Part shown: positions 43,512-51,513 of the stretch, piece by piece
Layout of the letters: each line of letters begins with the position of its first letter
Numbering within the stretch: the first letter of the stretch is position 1
Assembly (NCBI RefSeq): GCF_005222785.1
Contig: NZ_STGH01000002.1
Coordinates: forward strand, 558,001-622,000
DNA: 64,000 bases
Direction: 5' to 3'
From: Rhodobacter sp. SY28-1
GTDB lineage: Bacteria > Pseudomonadota > Alphaproteobacteria > Rhodobacterales > Rhodobacteraceae
Made by a program: the position numbers and the translations under genes
Notes under the pieces: model-generated
What the model was told of the DNA's origin: nothing
Seen by the model: only the letters and a program-made list of their open reading frames with translations
Database searches by the model: none

Positions 43512-43543
43512 TTCGTATCAGGTCACCAGTTTTTTGATACGAA
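43512..43543. promoter_or_regulatory. Operator-like inverted repeat between LacI gene and operon
   Basis: TTCGTATCA (43512-43520) and TGATACGAA (43535-43543) are perfect 9-bp inverted half-sites separated by 14 nt, centred about 32 bp before the LacI-type start. The gap 43283-43559 is the only shared promoter region for the regulator and the operon. The half-sites are likely bound by the regulator, although the 14-nt spacer is wider than a compact LacI operator. Confidence 0.6.
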
Positions 43544-43559
43544 AGATATCAGGAACTCG

Positions 43560-44582
43560 ATGCGCCGCCCCACGATCCCAGACCTCGCCGAGGCGGCTGG
43601 AGTTTCGGTTGCAACGATCAACCGGGTGCTTTCCGGCGCTGCCAACGTGCGGCAGGCCACGCGAGAACGGGTCCAGATGGCCGCCGAACAGATCGGCTTC
43701 TACGGTCTTGGCAGCATCCAAGCCCGCGTTGCCGCCGCGCGCCCGCACTTGCGGTTCGGGGTTCTGCTGCTGCAACCGCACCGCCCCTTCTACAAGAACG
43801 TCGCCCGAGGTCTGGAGCAGGCCGCCGCGACAGCCACCGGGGCCGATGTCGAACTTCGGATCGAGTTTCTCGAGGACCTCTCCCCGCACAACGTCGCCTC
43901 CCGTGCCTTGGCCCTTGCGCAGGACTGCCATGCCATCTGCGTGACGACAGCCGTCCATCCGGTGGTCACCGAGGCGCTGGAACAGGTCCAGGCGAAGGGC
44001 ATCCCGGTCTTCGCGCTCATCTCGCAGATTTCGGTGACTGGACAAATGTCCTACGTCGGGCTCGACAACTGGAAGGTCGGGCGCACATCCGCCTGGGCCT
44101 TTGCCAACATCTGCAAGGCGCCCGGCAAGATCGGTATCCTAATGGGCAACCCGCGCTACCGGAACCAGGAGATGAACGAGACCGGCTTCCGGTCCTACTT
44201 CCGCGAATCTGCGCCCGATTTTGTTCTGCTGGAGCCCCTGTCCACCTTTGAGTCTGCGGCCGTGGCTCAGGAGATGACCGAAAAGCTCCTTGCCGATCAC
44301 TCCGACCTCGCTGGTCTATACATCTCCGGCGGCGGGATCAGCGGGGCGCTCACCGCCCTGCGAGCGAGCGGCAGGGCAGGCTCAATGGTCGTCGTCGGCT
44401 ACGACCTGATGGACGTCACCCGCGCCGCGCTTCTTGATGGAGCGATGACCCTCGTCATCTCGCACCCTCTGGAACGACTTGCCCGCGAGGCGATCGACGG
44501 CATGGTCCGTGCCTGTGCGCATCCAGGTAGCAATCAGACCAGTATCGTGCCTTTCGATATCTACACGCGGGAGAACATTTGA
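43560..44582 (+). CDS. LacI family transcriptional regulator
   Basis: A 340-residue repressor. The N-terminal HTH is TIPDLAEAAGVSVATINRVL, with the hinge helix ANVRQATRERVQMAAEQIGF. The rest is a periplasmic-binding-protein-like domain (VGLDNWKVGRTSAWAFANIC, ISGGGISGALTALRASG, VVVGYDLMDVTRAALLDG) for a sugar effector. It is divergent from the eight-gene operon and should repress it until the imported sugar or its product binds. It also lies next to the inverted repeat at 43512. Confidence 0.93.
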   Translation: MRRPTIPDLAEAAGVSVATINRVLSGAANVRQATRERVQMAAEQIGFYGLGSIQARVAAARPHLRFGVLLLQPHRPFYKNVARGLEQAAATATGADVELRIEFLEDLSPHNVASRALALAQDCHAICVTTAVHPVVTEALEQVQAKGIPVFALISQISVTGQMSYVGLDNWKVGRTSAWAFANICKAPGKIGILMGNPRYRNQEMNETGFRSYFRESAPDFVLLEPLSTFESAAVAQEMTEKLLADHSDLAGLYISGGGISGALTALRASGRAGSMVVVGYDLMDVTRAALLDGAMTLVISHPLERLAREAIDGMVRACAHPGSNQTSIVPFDIYTRENI

Positions 44583-44796
44583 TCAGGAGACGCTTCTGTT
44601 CTGCGTATGAACCACAGCTTTGGTTCGAGAACGGCGCCAGCGAAGCGGGAGTGGAAAGTTCAGTCATCCCCGACCGGCTGCGGCTAGAAGCATCCCCATC
44701 GAAGAAAGAACGCTTCTCTAGGACTTCGGTTTCGCAGAAGTCCCAAGGCTGACCACGCAGTCCCCACCCGATCGAGCTGATGCACGCAGGTAAGTA

Positions 44797-44820
44797 TCTC
44801 ATGTGACCAACCACATGAGA
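44797..44820. promoter_or_regulatory. Inverted repeat just before the XRE regulator start
   Basis: TCTCATGTG (44797-44805) and CACATGAGA (44812-44820) are perfect 9-bp arms with a 6-nt spacer. They end 6 nt before ATG 44827 and overlap the probable ribosome-binding site, a good position for autorepression by the XRE protein or for an RNA hairpin that hides the start. Confidence 0.6.
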
Positions 44821-44826
44821 GACAAC

Positions 44827-45294
44827 ATGACTAACCCATATCAGAATACCGCAACCGCGCGACTGATCGCTGACCGCATTCGCTACCTCGCGCACAAGAA
44901 GACCCAAGCAGAAATCGCCAGCGAGGCCGGCTTCCCGAACGCGAACATGATGACCTTCCTGAAGAACGGTCGGAACAAGGTTCCTCTGGATCGAGTGCCC
45001 TCGCTCGCGAAGGCACTCGAGGTCGACCCGGCGTATCTCATGCGACTTGCTCTCGACCAGGCTGTCGGCGCGACTGCTGCCAAGGCGATCACCGACATCT
45101 TCGGCACGCCCGCTACCGAGAACGAGCGGGGCTGGCTGAACGAGTTGCGCGACGCGTCGGACAATTCCGATCCGCGCATCACCGCACGGTCACGCGCAGC
45201 ACTTCGCGCGATGTTCGGTAAACGACCGGCTCAGAAGTCGATCCGATCTTCGCGCTGCCTACGGCCCCAGAAGCGGGACTGTGGGACCACCTGA
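44827..45294 (+). CDS. XRE-type helix-turn-helix regulator
   Basis: A 155-residue protein whose first 75 residues form an HTH_3-like domain: IADRIRYLAHKKTQAEIASE, then NANMMTFLKNGRNKVPLDRV, then SLAKALEVDPAYLM. The middle (ERGWLNELRDASDNSDPRIT) is helical and acidic. The last 20 residues are Arg/Cys-rich and unlike the rest. A second frame (45222-45407) continues with a related sequence, so the tail may result from a frameshift near 45219. It lies near the right end of the island and may control excision genes. Confidence 0.8.
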   Translation: MTNPYQNTATARLIADRIRYLAHKKTQAEIASEAGFPNANMMTFLKNGRNKVPLDRVPSLAKALEVDPAYLMRLALDQAVGATAAKAITDIFGTPATENERGWLNELRDASDNSDPRITARSRAALRAMFGKRPAQKSIRSSRCLRPQKRDCGTT

Positions 45295-45407
45295 CCCAGA
45301 ACGAGCTGACTTGGATCGAGTTCAACCGCGTTATCTCGAACGGTTCGGACCCAAGGGCAACACCTGCGCGCGTTCGGGCGCTGCGGCTGTTGCTCGACAC
45401 AACGTGA
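45222..45407 (+). pseudogene. Startless frame related to the C-terminus of the XRE gene
   Basis: Directly after a TAA at 45219-45221 a 61-codon frame encodes EVDPIFALPTAPEAGLWDHL and ELTWIEFNRVISNGSDPRAT, ending ALRLLLDTT. The segment NELTWIEF...SNGSDPRATPARVRALR parallels NERGWLNELRDASDNSDPRITARSRAALR of the preceding gene. It has no ATG or GTG start. It may be the original C-terminus displaced by a frameshift, or a partial duplication of that unit. Confidence 0.45.
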
Positions 45408-45472
45408 AACGGGAACGGAGGAACTGTCCGCCGTTCCCCAACCCCACGGGAGGGCAGCCGATCCTGGCAGCA

Positions 45473-45703
45473 TCAGGCTGCCCACCGCTCGTCGAGGCGC
45501 ATAACGAAGCATGCTTGAAGGTGGCTCTCATGCTCCAGGAGGTCAGCCATGCGCCAGCGCGTGCAGTTCGGCCCGACCCGGACCGGGGCGGGGAAATTCC
45601 CTTGCCGCTTCCAACGCCAGATACTGTCGGTGGAGACACCGTATCTCTCAGCGACTTGTTTGTCCGTGAGGAAGAGGTTTTCGAGCGGGACAACTTGGTT
45701 CAT
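45473..45703 (-). CDS. AlpA-like excisionase/regulator
   Basis: A 76-residue protein with a MerR-like winged helix: NLFLTDKQVAERYGVSTDSI, then WRWKRQGNFPAPVRVGPN, then TRWRMADLLEHE. This is the AlpA pattern (W..KxGxFP.PV.....WR..dl..). AlpA-type proteins activate or assist excision of P4-like integrated elements. The start at 45703 gives the family length; the frame to 45757 adds non-family sequence. It sits 220 bp inside attR and reads away from it, mirroring the integrase at the other end. Confidence 0.88.
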   Translation of the reverse strand: MNQVVPLENLFLTDKQVAERYGVSTDSIWRWKRQGNFPAPVRVGPNCTRWRMADLLEHESHLQACFVMRLDERWAA

Positions 45704-45920
45704 GCTTTCAGTGATTCCTGATGAAGAGCGCAAGAAATTAGCGCCGTATGAATTCACATACGCAGCAGGTCATAGTCCGTGGCATGGGATCGACGAGAAG
45801 TTCGAAAAGCTGAAGCATCGCGACAGACACTTCGCCCAGCGTTTTGCGATTGTTGGTATTTATGTTGGTGTTGTCGACACGCATCCGATAAGATGCCTTA
45901 AAATCAACAGCTTGAGAGGA

Positions 45921-45938
45921 TGGGTGGCGGAGACGAAG
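45921..45938. repeat. attR: right 18-bp direct repeat within tRNA-Ser 3' end
   Basis: Identical to attL at 1912-1929. Bases 45925-45938 belong to the tRNA-Ser acceptor and T-arm region including the CCA end, so integration restored an intact tRNA. The distance between the two repeats defines an island of about 44.0 kb. Confidence 0.9.
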
Positions 45939-46017
45939 GGATTCGAACCCTCGAGACCCTTTAGAGGTCTGCGCCCTTAGCAGGGGCGTGCCTTCGACCA
46001 CTCGGCCACGTCTCCGC
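45925..46017 (-). tRNA. tRNA-Ser(GCU)
   Basis: On the minus strand the gene starts GCGGAGACG and ends CGTCTCCGC followed by an encoded CCA, giving a matching acceptor stem. The D arm is TGGCCGAGTGGTCGAAGGCA. The anticodon loop CTGCTAA gives anticodon GCT, reading AGC/AGU serine codons. The long variable arm (about 20 nt) is typical of class II tRNA-Ser, and the T arm contains GGTTCGAATCC. Length with CCA is 93 nt. It is the integration site of the island. Confidence 0.96.
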
Positions 46018-46181
46018 TTGCCCGTTTATCGGGGCAAGGCAGCGGGGGCAAGCGGAAAGCTGCGGCCCTGTCCGCGACGGGACAAGAGGGCAGAGAATCC
46101 TTCCGGTCCCACGCAGCCCGCATTAGGTTTGGCGAAAGAACGGCCCGAACCCGGGCGCAGGAACAGCAGGAACCACTCGAA

Positions 46182-48614
46182 ATGACCGTGCCAACCCACG
46201 CCCAGATCATCGTCATCGGGGGCGGCATCATCGGCTGTTCGACGGCCTATCACCTGGCCCGCGACCACAAGGCCGACGTCTTGTTGCTGGAGCAGGGCAA
46301 GATCACCTCCGGTTCCACCTGGCACGCTGCGGGGCTGGTCGGGCAGCTGCGTTCTTCGGCCTCGATCACCAAGGTGCTCAAGTACTCGGTCGATCTTTAC
46401 AAGGGCATCGCCGCCGAGACCGGGCTCGACACCGGCTGGAAGATGACCGGCTGCCTGCGCCTGGCAACCACCCCCGACCGCTGGATTGAGTTCAAGCGCC
46501 TCGCCACCACCGCGCGCAGCTTCGGGATGGAGATGGAGTTGATCGGACCCGAGGAGGTCAAGCGGATGTGGCCGCTGATGGAGACCTCGGACCTGATCGG
46601 CGCCTCCTGGCTTCCGACGGATGGACAGGCGAGCCCTTCGGATATCACGCAAAGCCTTGCCAAAGGCGCGCGGATGCATGGGGCAAGGATCGTCGAGGGT
46701 GTCAAGGTCACCGGCTTCCGCATGGACGGCCGCCGGATCACCCATGTCGAGACCGACCAGGGCGTGATCGCTTGCGACAAGGTCGTGAACTGCGGCGGCA
46801 TGTGGGCGCGGCAGGTGGGGGCCATGGCGGGCGTCGCGGTGCCGCTGCACCCCGTGAAGCACCAGTATATCGTCACGGAAAGGATCCCCGGCCTCTCCCA
46901 CGACGCCGCCACCCTGCGCGACCCGGATCGGCGGACATACTTCAAGGAGGAAGTCGGCGGCCTGGTCATGGGCGGCTACGAGCCGAACCCGCAGGGCTGG
47001 GTCACCGGCGACATTCCCGAGAACTGGGAGTTCCGGCTGTTCGACGACGACTACGACCACTTCGGACAGCACCTTGAGCAGGCCATCGCCCGTGTCCCCG
47101 CTTTGGCCGAAGTCGGTGTCAAGCAGATGATCAACGGCGCGGAAAGCTTCACGCCGGACGGCAACTTCATCCTCGGCCCCGCCCCGGAATGCGCGAACAT
47201 GTACGTCGGCGCGGGCTTCAACGCCTTCGGCATCGCCTCCGGTGGCGGCGCGGGCTGGGTCCTGGCCGACTGGGTGATGCGGGGCGAGGCACCGCTTGAC
47301 CTCTGGGCTGTCGACATCCGGCGGTTTTCCGGGCTTCACCGCGACCGCGACTGGGTGGCTGAACGCACGCTGGAGGCTTACGGCAAGCATTACACCGTCG
47401 CCTTCCCGCATGAGGAATACACCTCCGGCCGCCCCCGCATCGTCTCGCCGCTCTATGACCGGCTCAAGGCCGCAGGCGCGGTCTTCGGGTCGAAACTCGG
47501 CTGGGAACGCCCGAACTGGTTCGCGCCCCCCGGAACCGAGGCCAAGGACGTCTACTCGATGGGCCGCCAGAACTGGTTCGACGCCGTGGGCCAGGAACAC
47601 CTCCACGTCCGCGCCGATGCCGGGGTCTTCGACCAGTCCTCCTTCGCCAAGTATGAACTCTCCGGCCCCAAGGCCGCCGAAGCATTGGAAGCGATCTGCG
47701 CGAACCGGGTCGCGCGCGACGTGGGCCGCCTGACCTACACCCAACTCCTCAACACCCGCGGGGGGATCGAATGCGACCTTACCGTCGCCCGGCTGGCTGA
47801 CGACCACTTCTACATCGTCACCGGCACCGGCTTTCGCACCCATGACTTCGGCTGGATCGCCGACCACTTGCCCGCCCAGGGCGTGACCTTCACCGACGTG
47901 ACCGAAGACTGGGGCACCCTGTCGCTGATGGGGCCGCGCGCGCGGGACATTCTGGCCAAGGTCACCGACGCGGATGTGTCGAACAGCGCCCTGCCCTTCG
48001 GATCGGCCGGCGAGATCACCGTGGCGGGCGTCCCGGTCCGGGCCCTGCGCGTCACCTATGTGGGCGAGCTGGGTTGGGAATTGCACATCCCCATCGCGGC
48101 GCTCGGGCTCGTCTACGATGCGCTGATGGCCGCCGACCCCCAGCTGAAACCAGTCGGCTACCGCGCACTTGAATCCCTGCGCCTGGAGAAAGGTTATCGC
48201 GCCTGGTCTTCGGACATCACGCCCAATGACACGCCCTTCGAGGCGGGCCTCGGCTGGGCGGTGAAGATGAAATCCGGCATGCCCTTCCTCGGCCGCGCGG
48301 CGCTGGAGGCGAAGGCCAGCCAACCGCTGACCAAGCGTCTGGTCAGTTTTGTCGTTTCCGCCCCGGATGCCGTTCTGGTCGGGCGCGAAACCATCCTGCG
48401 CGATGGCAAGTCCGTTGGCTATCTGACCTCGGGCGGCTATGGCTACACCGTCGGGGCAAGCATCGGCCTAGGCTATGTGCGCAACGAGGCAGGGGTCACC
48501 GACAACTGGCTTAGCCAAGGGCACTACGCCCTGGTTGTCGCCGGTGAGGAAACGCCAGCAGATCCGGCTCTTGCGCCGCTCTATGATGCCGAAGGCGCAA
48601 GGATCCGGGCGTAA
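46182..48614 (+). CDS. FAD-dependent dimethylglycine/sarcosine dehydrogenase-like, GcvT fusion
   Basis: An 810-residue cytoplasmic enzyme. The N-terminal half is a DAO-type FAD domain: IIVIGGGIIGCSTAYHLA (dinucleotide binding) and SGSTWHAAGLVGQLR, where the His near residue 52 is the usual covalent FAD site. The linker is an FAO-type cap. The C-terminal half is an aminomethyltransferase (GcvT) domain, with DQSSFAKYELSG, GYRALESLRLEKGYRAWSSD and GLGWAVKM, that binds folate. Such fusions oxidise N-methyl amines and pass the methyl group as one-carbon units to tetrahydrofolate. The gene is outside the island, next to the tRNA. Confidence 0.9.
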   Translation: MTVPTHAQIIVIGGGIIGCSTAYHLARDHKADVLLLEQGKITSGSTWHAAGLVGQLRSSASITKVLKYSVDLYKGIAAETGLDTGWKMTGCLRLATTPDRWIEFKRLATTARSFGMEMELIGPEEVKRMWPLMETSDLIGASWLPTDGQASPSDITQSLAKGARMHGARIVEGVKVTGFRMDGRRITHVETDQGVIACDKVVNCGGMWARQVGAMAGVAVPLHPVKHQYIVTERIPGLSHDAATLRDPDRRTYFKEEVGGLVMGGYEPNPQGWVTGDIPENWEFRLFDDDYDHFGQHLEQAIARVPALAEVGVKQMINGAESFTPDGNFILGPAPECANMYVGAGFNAFGIASGGGAGWVLADWVMRGEAPLDLWAVDIRRFSGLHRDRDWVAERTLEAYGKHYTVAFPHEEYTSGRPRIVSPLYDRLKAAGAVFGSKLGWERPNWFAPPGTEAKDVYSMGRQNWFDAVGQEHLHVRADAGVFDQSSFAKYELSGPKAAEALEAICANRVARDVGRLTYTQLLNTRGGIECDLTVARLADDHFYIVTGTGFRTHDFGWIADHLPAQGVTFTDVTEDWGTLSLMGPRARDILAKVTDADVSNSALPFGSAGEITVAGVPVRALRVTYVGELGWELHIPIAALGLVYDALMAADPQLKPVGYRALESLRLEKGYRAWSSDITPNDTPFEAGLGWAVKMKSGMPFLGRAALEAKASQPLTKRLVSFVVSAPDAVLVGRETILRDGKSVGYLTSGGYGYTVGASIGLGYVRNEAGVTDNWLSQGHYALVVAGEETPADPALAPLYDAEGARIRA

Positions 48615-48628
48615 GGTCTCCGCTCTCA

Positions 48629-48662
48629 CGCCCCCGATGCAGAACTTGCCTGCACGGGGGCG
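48629..48662. terminator. Hairpin between convergent genes
   Basis: CGCCCCCG and CGGGGGCG flank an inner TGCAG/CTGCA pair, giving a long interrupted stem between the stop codons of the GcvT-fusion gene (48614) and the convergent exported-protein gene (48678). There is no T-run; it could serve both strands. Confidence 0.55.
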
Positions 48663-48677
48663 CTCAGGCGAAACGCC

Positions 48678-49448
48678 TCAGGCCGACTCGCTCAGGTTTT
48701 CCAGCCGCGAGATCAGATCGTTGATCGGGGCGACGTCGTATTCGACCGGTCCGGCCAGATTGGGGTCGGGCATCGACAGGATCAGATCGTCGAAAGCCAG
48801 GGCCGCTTCGGCCGCCCACTTGGCGATGGCCGGGTCCTCGTTCCGCGCCAGCAGATCAAGCTCGCCGCGCGCCACCATCAGAATCGCCCAGGCATTCTGA
48901 TAGGCAAAGACTTCGGTCGGACCCGAGGGGTTGATCTCGTCGGCAGCGGATCGCGCCATGGCCAGCAGCGACATCACAGAATCTTCGGCGGTCGGGTTCA
49001 AGGCGACGCGGGTCTTGGCAAGTTCCGCCTCCACTGCCTTGAAGGCGGCGTTGATCTCATCGCCCGTCGACGCCTTTTCCAGCGTCTCAAGCAAGGGGGC
49101 GAGGTCCGCCCCACCCGCGGCGACAAACGCATCCTTGATCTCCGGCCACGCCTCCTTGCGGGGATGCGTGAAGTGCGACCCCTCCGGATGGCTCAGTCCA
49201 TCGGCGGCGAACAGAAGTCCAAGCTGCAGGTCGGCGCGGATCGCGGCGATCTTGGCAAGAACGCGCACAATATCGGGGTTCGTAGCCTCGATCTTGATCG
49301 CCGTTACCTGTGGCACGCGCAGGGCTTCAGTCCGGAACGCCTGGGCCTGCACCGACGGCGCAGCCATCATGGACAAGGTGGCGGACAGGGCAACGATGCC
49401 GGACAGACGGCTGATCCGGGTTGCGGGTCGGGTGGTGAAATGCATCAT
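48678..49448 (-). CDS. Exported protein of unknown function (256 aa)
   Basis: A 256-residue protein with a signal peptide (LSGIVALSATLSMMAAPSVQ, cleavage near VQAQA). The mature part is almost entirely helical and acidic: VLAKIAAIRADLQLGLLFAA, GSHFTHPRKEAWPEI and LLALARSA-type repeats. No cysteine motif or domain is recognised. It faces the GcvT-fusion gene and is divergent from the YeeE operon. A periplasmic helical binding protein is possible, but I cannot name the ligand. Confidence 0.7.
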   Translation of the reverse strand: MMHFTTRPATRISRLSGIVALSATLSMMAAPSVQAQAFRTEALRVPQVTAIKIEATNPDIVRVLAKIAAIRADLQLGLLFAADGLSHPEGSHFTHPRKEAWPEIKDAFVAAGGADLAPLLETLEKASTGDEINAAFKAVEAELAKTRVALNPTAEDSVMSLLAMARSAADEINPSGPTEVFAYQNAWAILMVARGELDLLARNEDPAIAKWAAEAALAFDDLILSMPDPNLAGPVEYDVAPINDLISRLENLSESA

Positions 49449-49685
49449 TTTGAACTCCGGTCGTCATTCGACCCCGCGGGATCGAACAGGATATGGGCGT
49501 GGCGCTGTACTGCAGCTGCGTAAGCTCTGCACCGGGCAATGTGGCCATTCTTTGAAAGGCTCGCGGCATTCTGTTGCCGGGTTCCCGCCGCAGGCAGAAG
49601 CCGGTTCCCTCAAGTGGGCCCGGCGGCCTCTGGGCAGCCGTGCCGGATGATGTCATGATGCGGGTGGAATGCTTTCTGGGATCAC

Positions 49686-50120
49686 ATGATGGAAACGGAC
49701 TTCACGCCCTGGGCCTCGCTTGGCGGGGGCGTCTTGATTGGACTTGCAGCGGTGCTGCTGATGGGCCTGCATGGGCGCATCCTAGGGGCGACCGGGATCC
49801 TGAGCGGCCTCTTGCGCCTTGACGATCCGGCTGACTGGAGTCTGCGCGCAGCCCTGGTTGCGGGCATGGCCGCGGGGCCGCTGGTCTTCCTTCTGGTAAC
49901 CGGCGCGATGCCTGCGATCGACCTGCCCGTCTCGCTGGCCGAAGTCATCCTTGGCGGCGTGATCGTCGGGATCGGTGTCAGCTACGGCGGCGGCTGCACC
50001 TCGGGCCACGGCGTCTGCGGCAATGCCCGCTTCGCGCGCCGGTCGATGGTGGCCACCGTGACCTTCATGGCCACGGCCTTCGCCACGGTCTTCGTCACCC
50101 GTCACCTGCTGGGGGCCTGA
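49686..50120 (+). CDS. YeeE/YedE family membrane protein, first half
   Basis: A 144-residue protein with four membrane spans. The signature [18 protein letters not shown] contains the Cys of the YeeE/YedE family implicated in sulfur-compound (thiosulfate) passage. It is half the length of a full YeeE; the other half is encoded by the next gene, which starts 2 bp after this stop. With the downstream metallo-hydrolase it forms a sulfide/thiosulfate-handling operon. ATGs at 49686 and 49689 are both possible starts. Confidence 0.9.
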   Translation: MMETDFTPWASLGGGVLIGLAAVLLMGLHGRILGATGILSGLLRLDDPADWSLRAALVAGMAAGPLVFLLVTGAMPAIDLPVSLAEVILGGVIVGIGVSYGGGCTSGHGVCGNARFARRSMVATVTFMATAFATVFVTRHLLGA

Positions 50121-50121
50121 G

Positions 50122-50553
50122 ATGCGCCTCTTGTCCGCCTTTGCCATCGGCCTGATCTTCGGCCTGGGGATTGCTGTCTCGGGCATGATCAATCCCGCCA
50201 AGGTGCTGAATTTCTTCGACCTTGCCGGAACCTGGGACCCCAGCCTCGCCTTTGTGATGGGGGGCGCGCTGGCCGTCGCCATCCCCGGCTACCGGCTCGT
50301 CCTGCGCCAGCCCGCCCCGGCCCTCGACACCCGCTTCCAGCTTCCCGACACCCGCATCATCGACGGCCGTCTGGTGCTCGGCTCGGCCACCTTCGGCGTG
50401 GGCTGGGGCATCGCGGGCTTCTGCCCGGGCGGCGCCCTGCCCGCCCTTGGTACCGGCAGCCTCGACGTCTTCGTCTTCATTCTTTCCCTGATCCTTGGCC
50501 TCCTGATCGCGCGTCACATGCAACGGCGAGGCCTTTCCCGCAAACCGGCCTGA
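50122..50553 (+). CDS. DUF6691/YeeE-type membrane protein, second half
   Basis: A 143-residue partner of the preceding gene. It starts MRLLSAFAIGLIFGLGIAVS and has four spans. SGMINPAKVLNFFD and GWGIAGFCPGGALPALGTG, with a Cys in the latter, are the family marks of the second YeeE half. Separation into two chains is usual in alphaproteobacterial sulfur operons. ATG at 50122 lies 1 nt after the previous TGA, so translation is coupled. Confidence 0.9.
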   Translation: MRLLSAFAIGLIFGLGIAVSGMINPAKVLNFFDLAGTWDPSLAFVMGGALAVAIPGYRLVLRQPAPALDTRFQLPDTRIIDGRLVLGSATFGVGWGIAGFCPGGALPALGTGSLDVFVFILSLILGLLIARHMQRRGLSRKPA

Positions 50554-50568
50554 GCGATGGAGGACACC

Positions 50569-51453
50569 ATGACCGTCACGCCCGATCTCTCCGTGAAACC
50601 CGAGGTAAAGGGCTTCTTCGACCCGGCGACCAACACCATCAGCTATGTGGTGAAAGACCCGGCCTCGACTGCCTGCGCCATCGTCGATTCGGTGATGGAC
50701 ATCGATTACGCCGCTGGTCGCATCACCTATGACCACGCGGACGAGATCATCTCCTATGTCCGCGAGAATGGCCTCAAGGTCGAATGGCTGATCGAGACGC
50801 ATGTCCATGCCGATCACCTTTCGGCCGCGCCCTATATCCAGCGGCAGCTTGGCGGCAAGGTCGGCATCGGGCGCAACATCACCGTTGTGCAGGACACCTT
50901 CGGCAAGGTCTTCAACGAAGGGACCGAATTCCAGCGCGATGGATCACAGTTCGACCGGCTGTTCGACGACGGCGATACCTATACGGTCGGCGCGATGGTC
51001 TGCACGGCCCTGCACACTCCGGGGCACACGCCGGCCTGCATGACCCATCTGATGGGCAATGCGGCCTTTGTCGGCGACACGCTCTTCATGCCCGACGGCG
51101 GCTCGGCGCGTGCGGATTTCCCGGGCGGGGACGCAGGCCAGCTGTATGACAGCATCCAGAAAGTGCTGTCCCTGCCGGGCGAGATGCGGCTTTTCATGTG
51201 CCACGACTACGGCCCGAACGGTCGCGACATTCGCTGGGAAACCACTGTGGCCGATGAGCGGGCCCACAACATCCACGTTGGCGCGGGCAAGACGCGCGAA
51301 GAGTTCGTCGCCATGCGCACCGCCCGGGACAAGACGCTTGCCATGCCCAAGCTTATCATCCCGTCGCTGCAAGTGAACATGCGCGGCGGCGATCTGCCTC
51401 CGGCCGACAAGGACGGAAACCGGTATCTGAAGGTGCCGATCAACGGGCTCTGA
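50569..51453 (+). CDS. Metallo-beta-lactamase-fold hydrolase, persulfide dioxygenase-like (Blh type)
   Basis: A 294-residue enzyme. Metal ligands are in THVHADHLSAA (HxHxDH), HTPGHTPACM, FVGDTLFMPD and FMCHDYGPN. KFxxPxTNTISYVVKDP-like opening sequence (FFDPATNTISYVVKDP) matches persulfide-dioxygenase/Blh proteins that oxidise glutathione persulfide in sulfide detoxification. ATG at 50569 follows GGAGG; the earlier ATG at 50557 lacks such a site. It forms an operon with the two YeeE-type transporters, which fits the BigR-type sulfide-response gene set, though no BigR regulator is in view. Confidence 0.88.
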   Translation: MTVTPDLSVKPEVKGFFDPATNTISYVVKDPASTACAIVDSVMDIDYAAGRITYDHADEIISYVRENGLKVEWLIETHVHADHLSAAPYIQRQLGGKVGIGRNITVVQDTFGKVFNEGTEFQRDGSQFDRLFDDGDTYTVGAMVCTALHTPGHTPACMTHLMGNAAFVGDTLFMPDGGSARADFPGGDAGQLYDSIQKVLSLPGEMRLFMCHDYGPNGRDIRWETTVADERAHNIHVGAGKTREEFVAMRTARDKTLAMPKLIIPSLQVNMRGGDLPPADKDGNRYLKVPINGL

Positions 51454-51476
51454 CAGCCCGCCGTCCGGACCCGGTT

Positions 51477-51506
51477 GGCGCGGCTGGCCCGTCAGGCTGC
51501 CGCGCC
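51477..51506. terminator. Hairpin between the hydrolase gene and paralog 1
   Basis: GGCGCGGC (51477-51484) and GCCGCGCC (51499-51506) form an 8-bp GC-rich stem with a 14-nt loop between convergent stop codons at 51453 and 51514. No T-run is present. Confidence 0.45.
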
Positions 51507-51513
51507 GCCGAGA

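Noticed and set aside
46026-48323. Open frame of 765 codons on the minus strand
   Set aside because: It lies antisense to the GcvT-fusion gene, whose domains and catalytic motifs are clear. The frame is His/Gly/Arg-rich with no domain, as expected of a GC-rich shadow.
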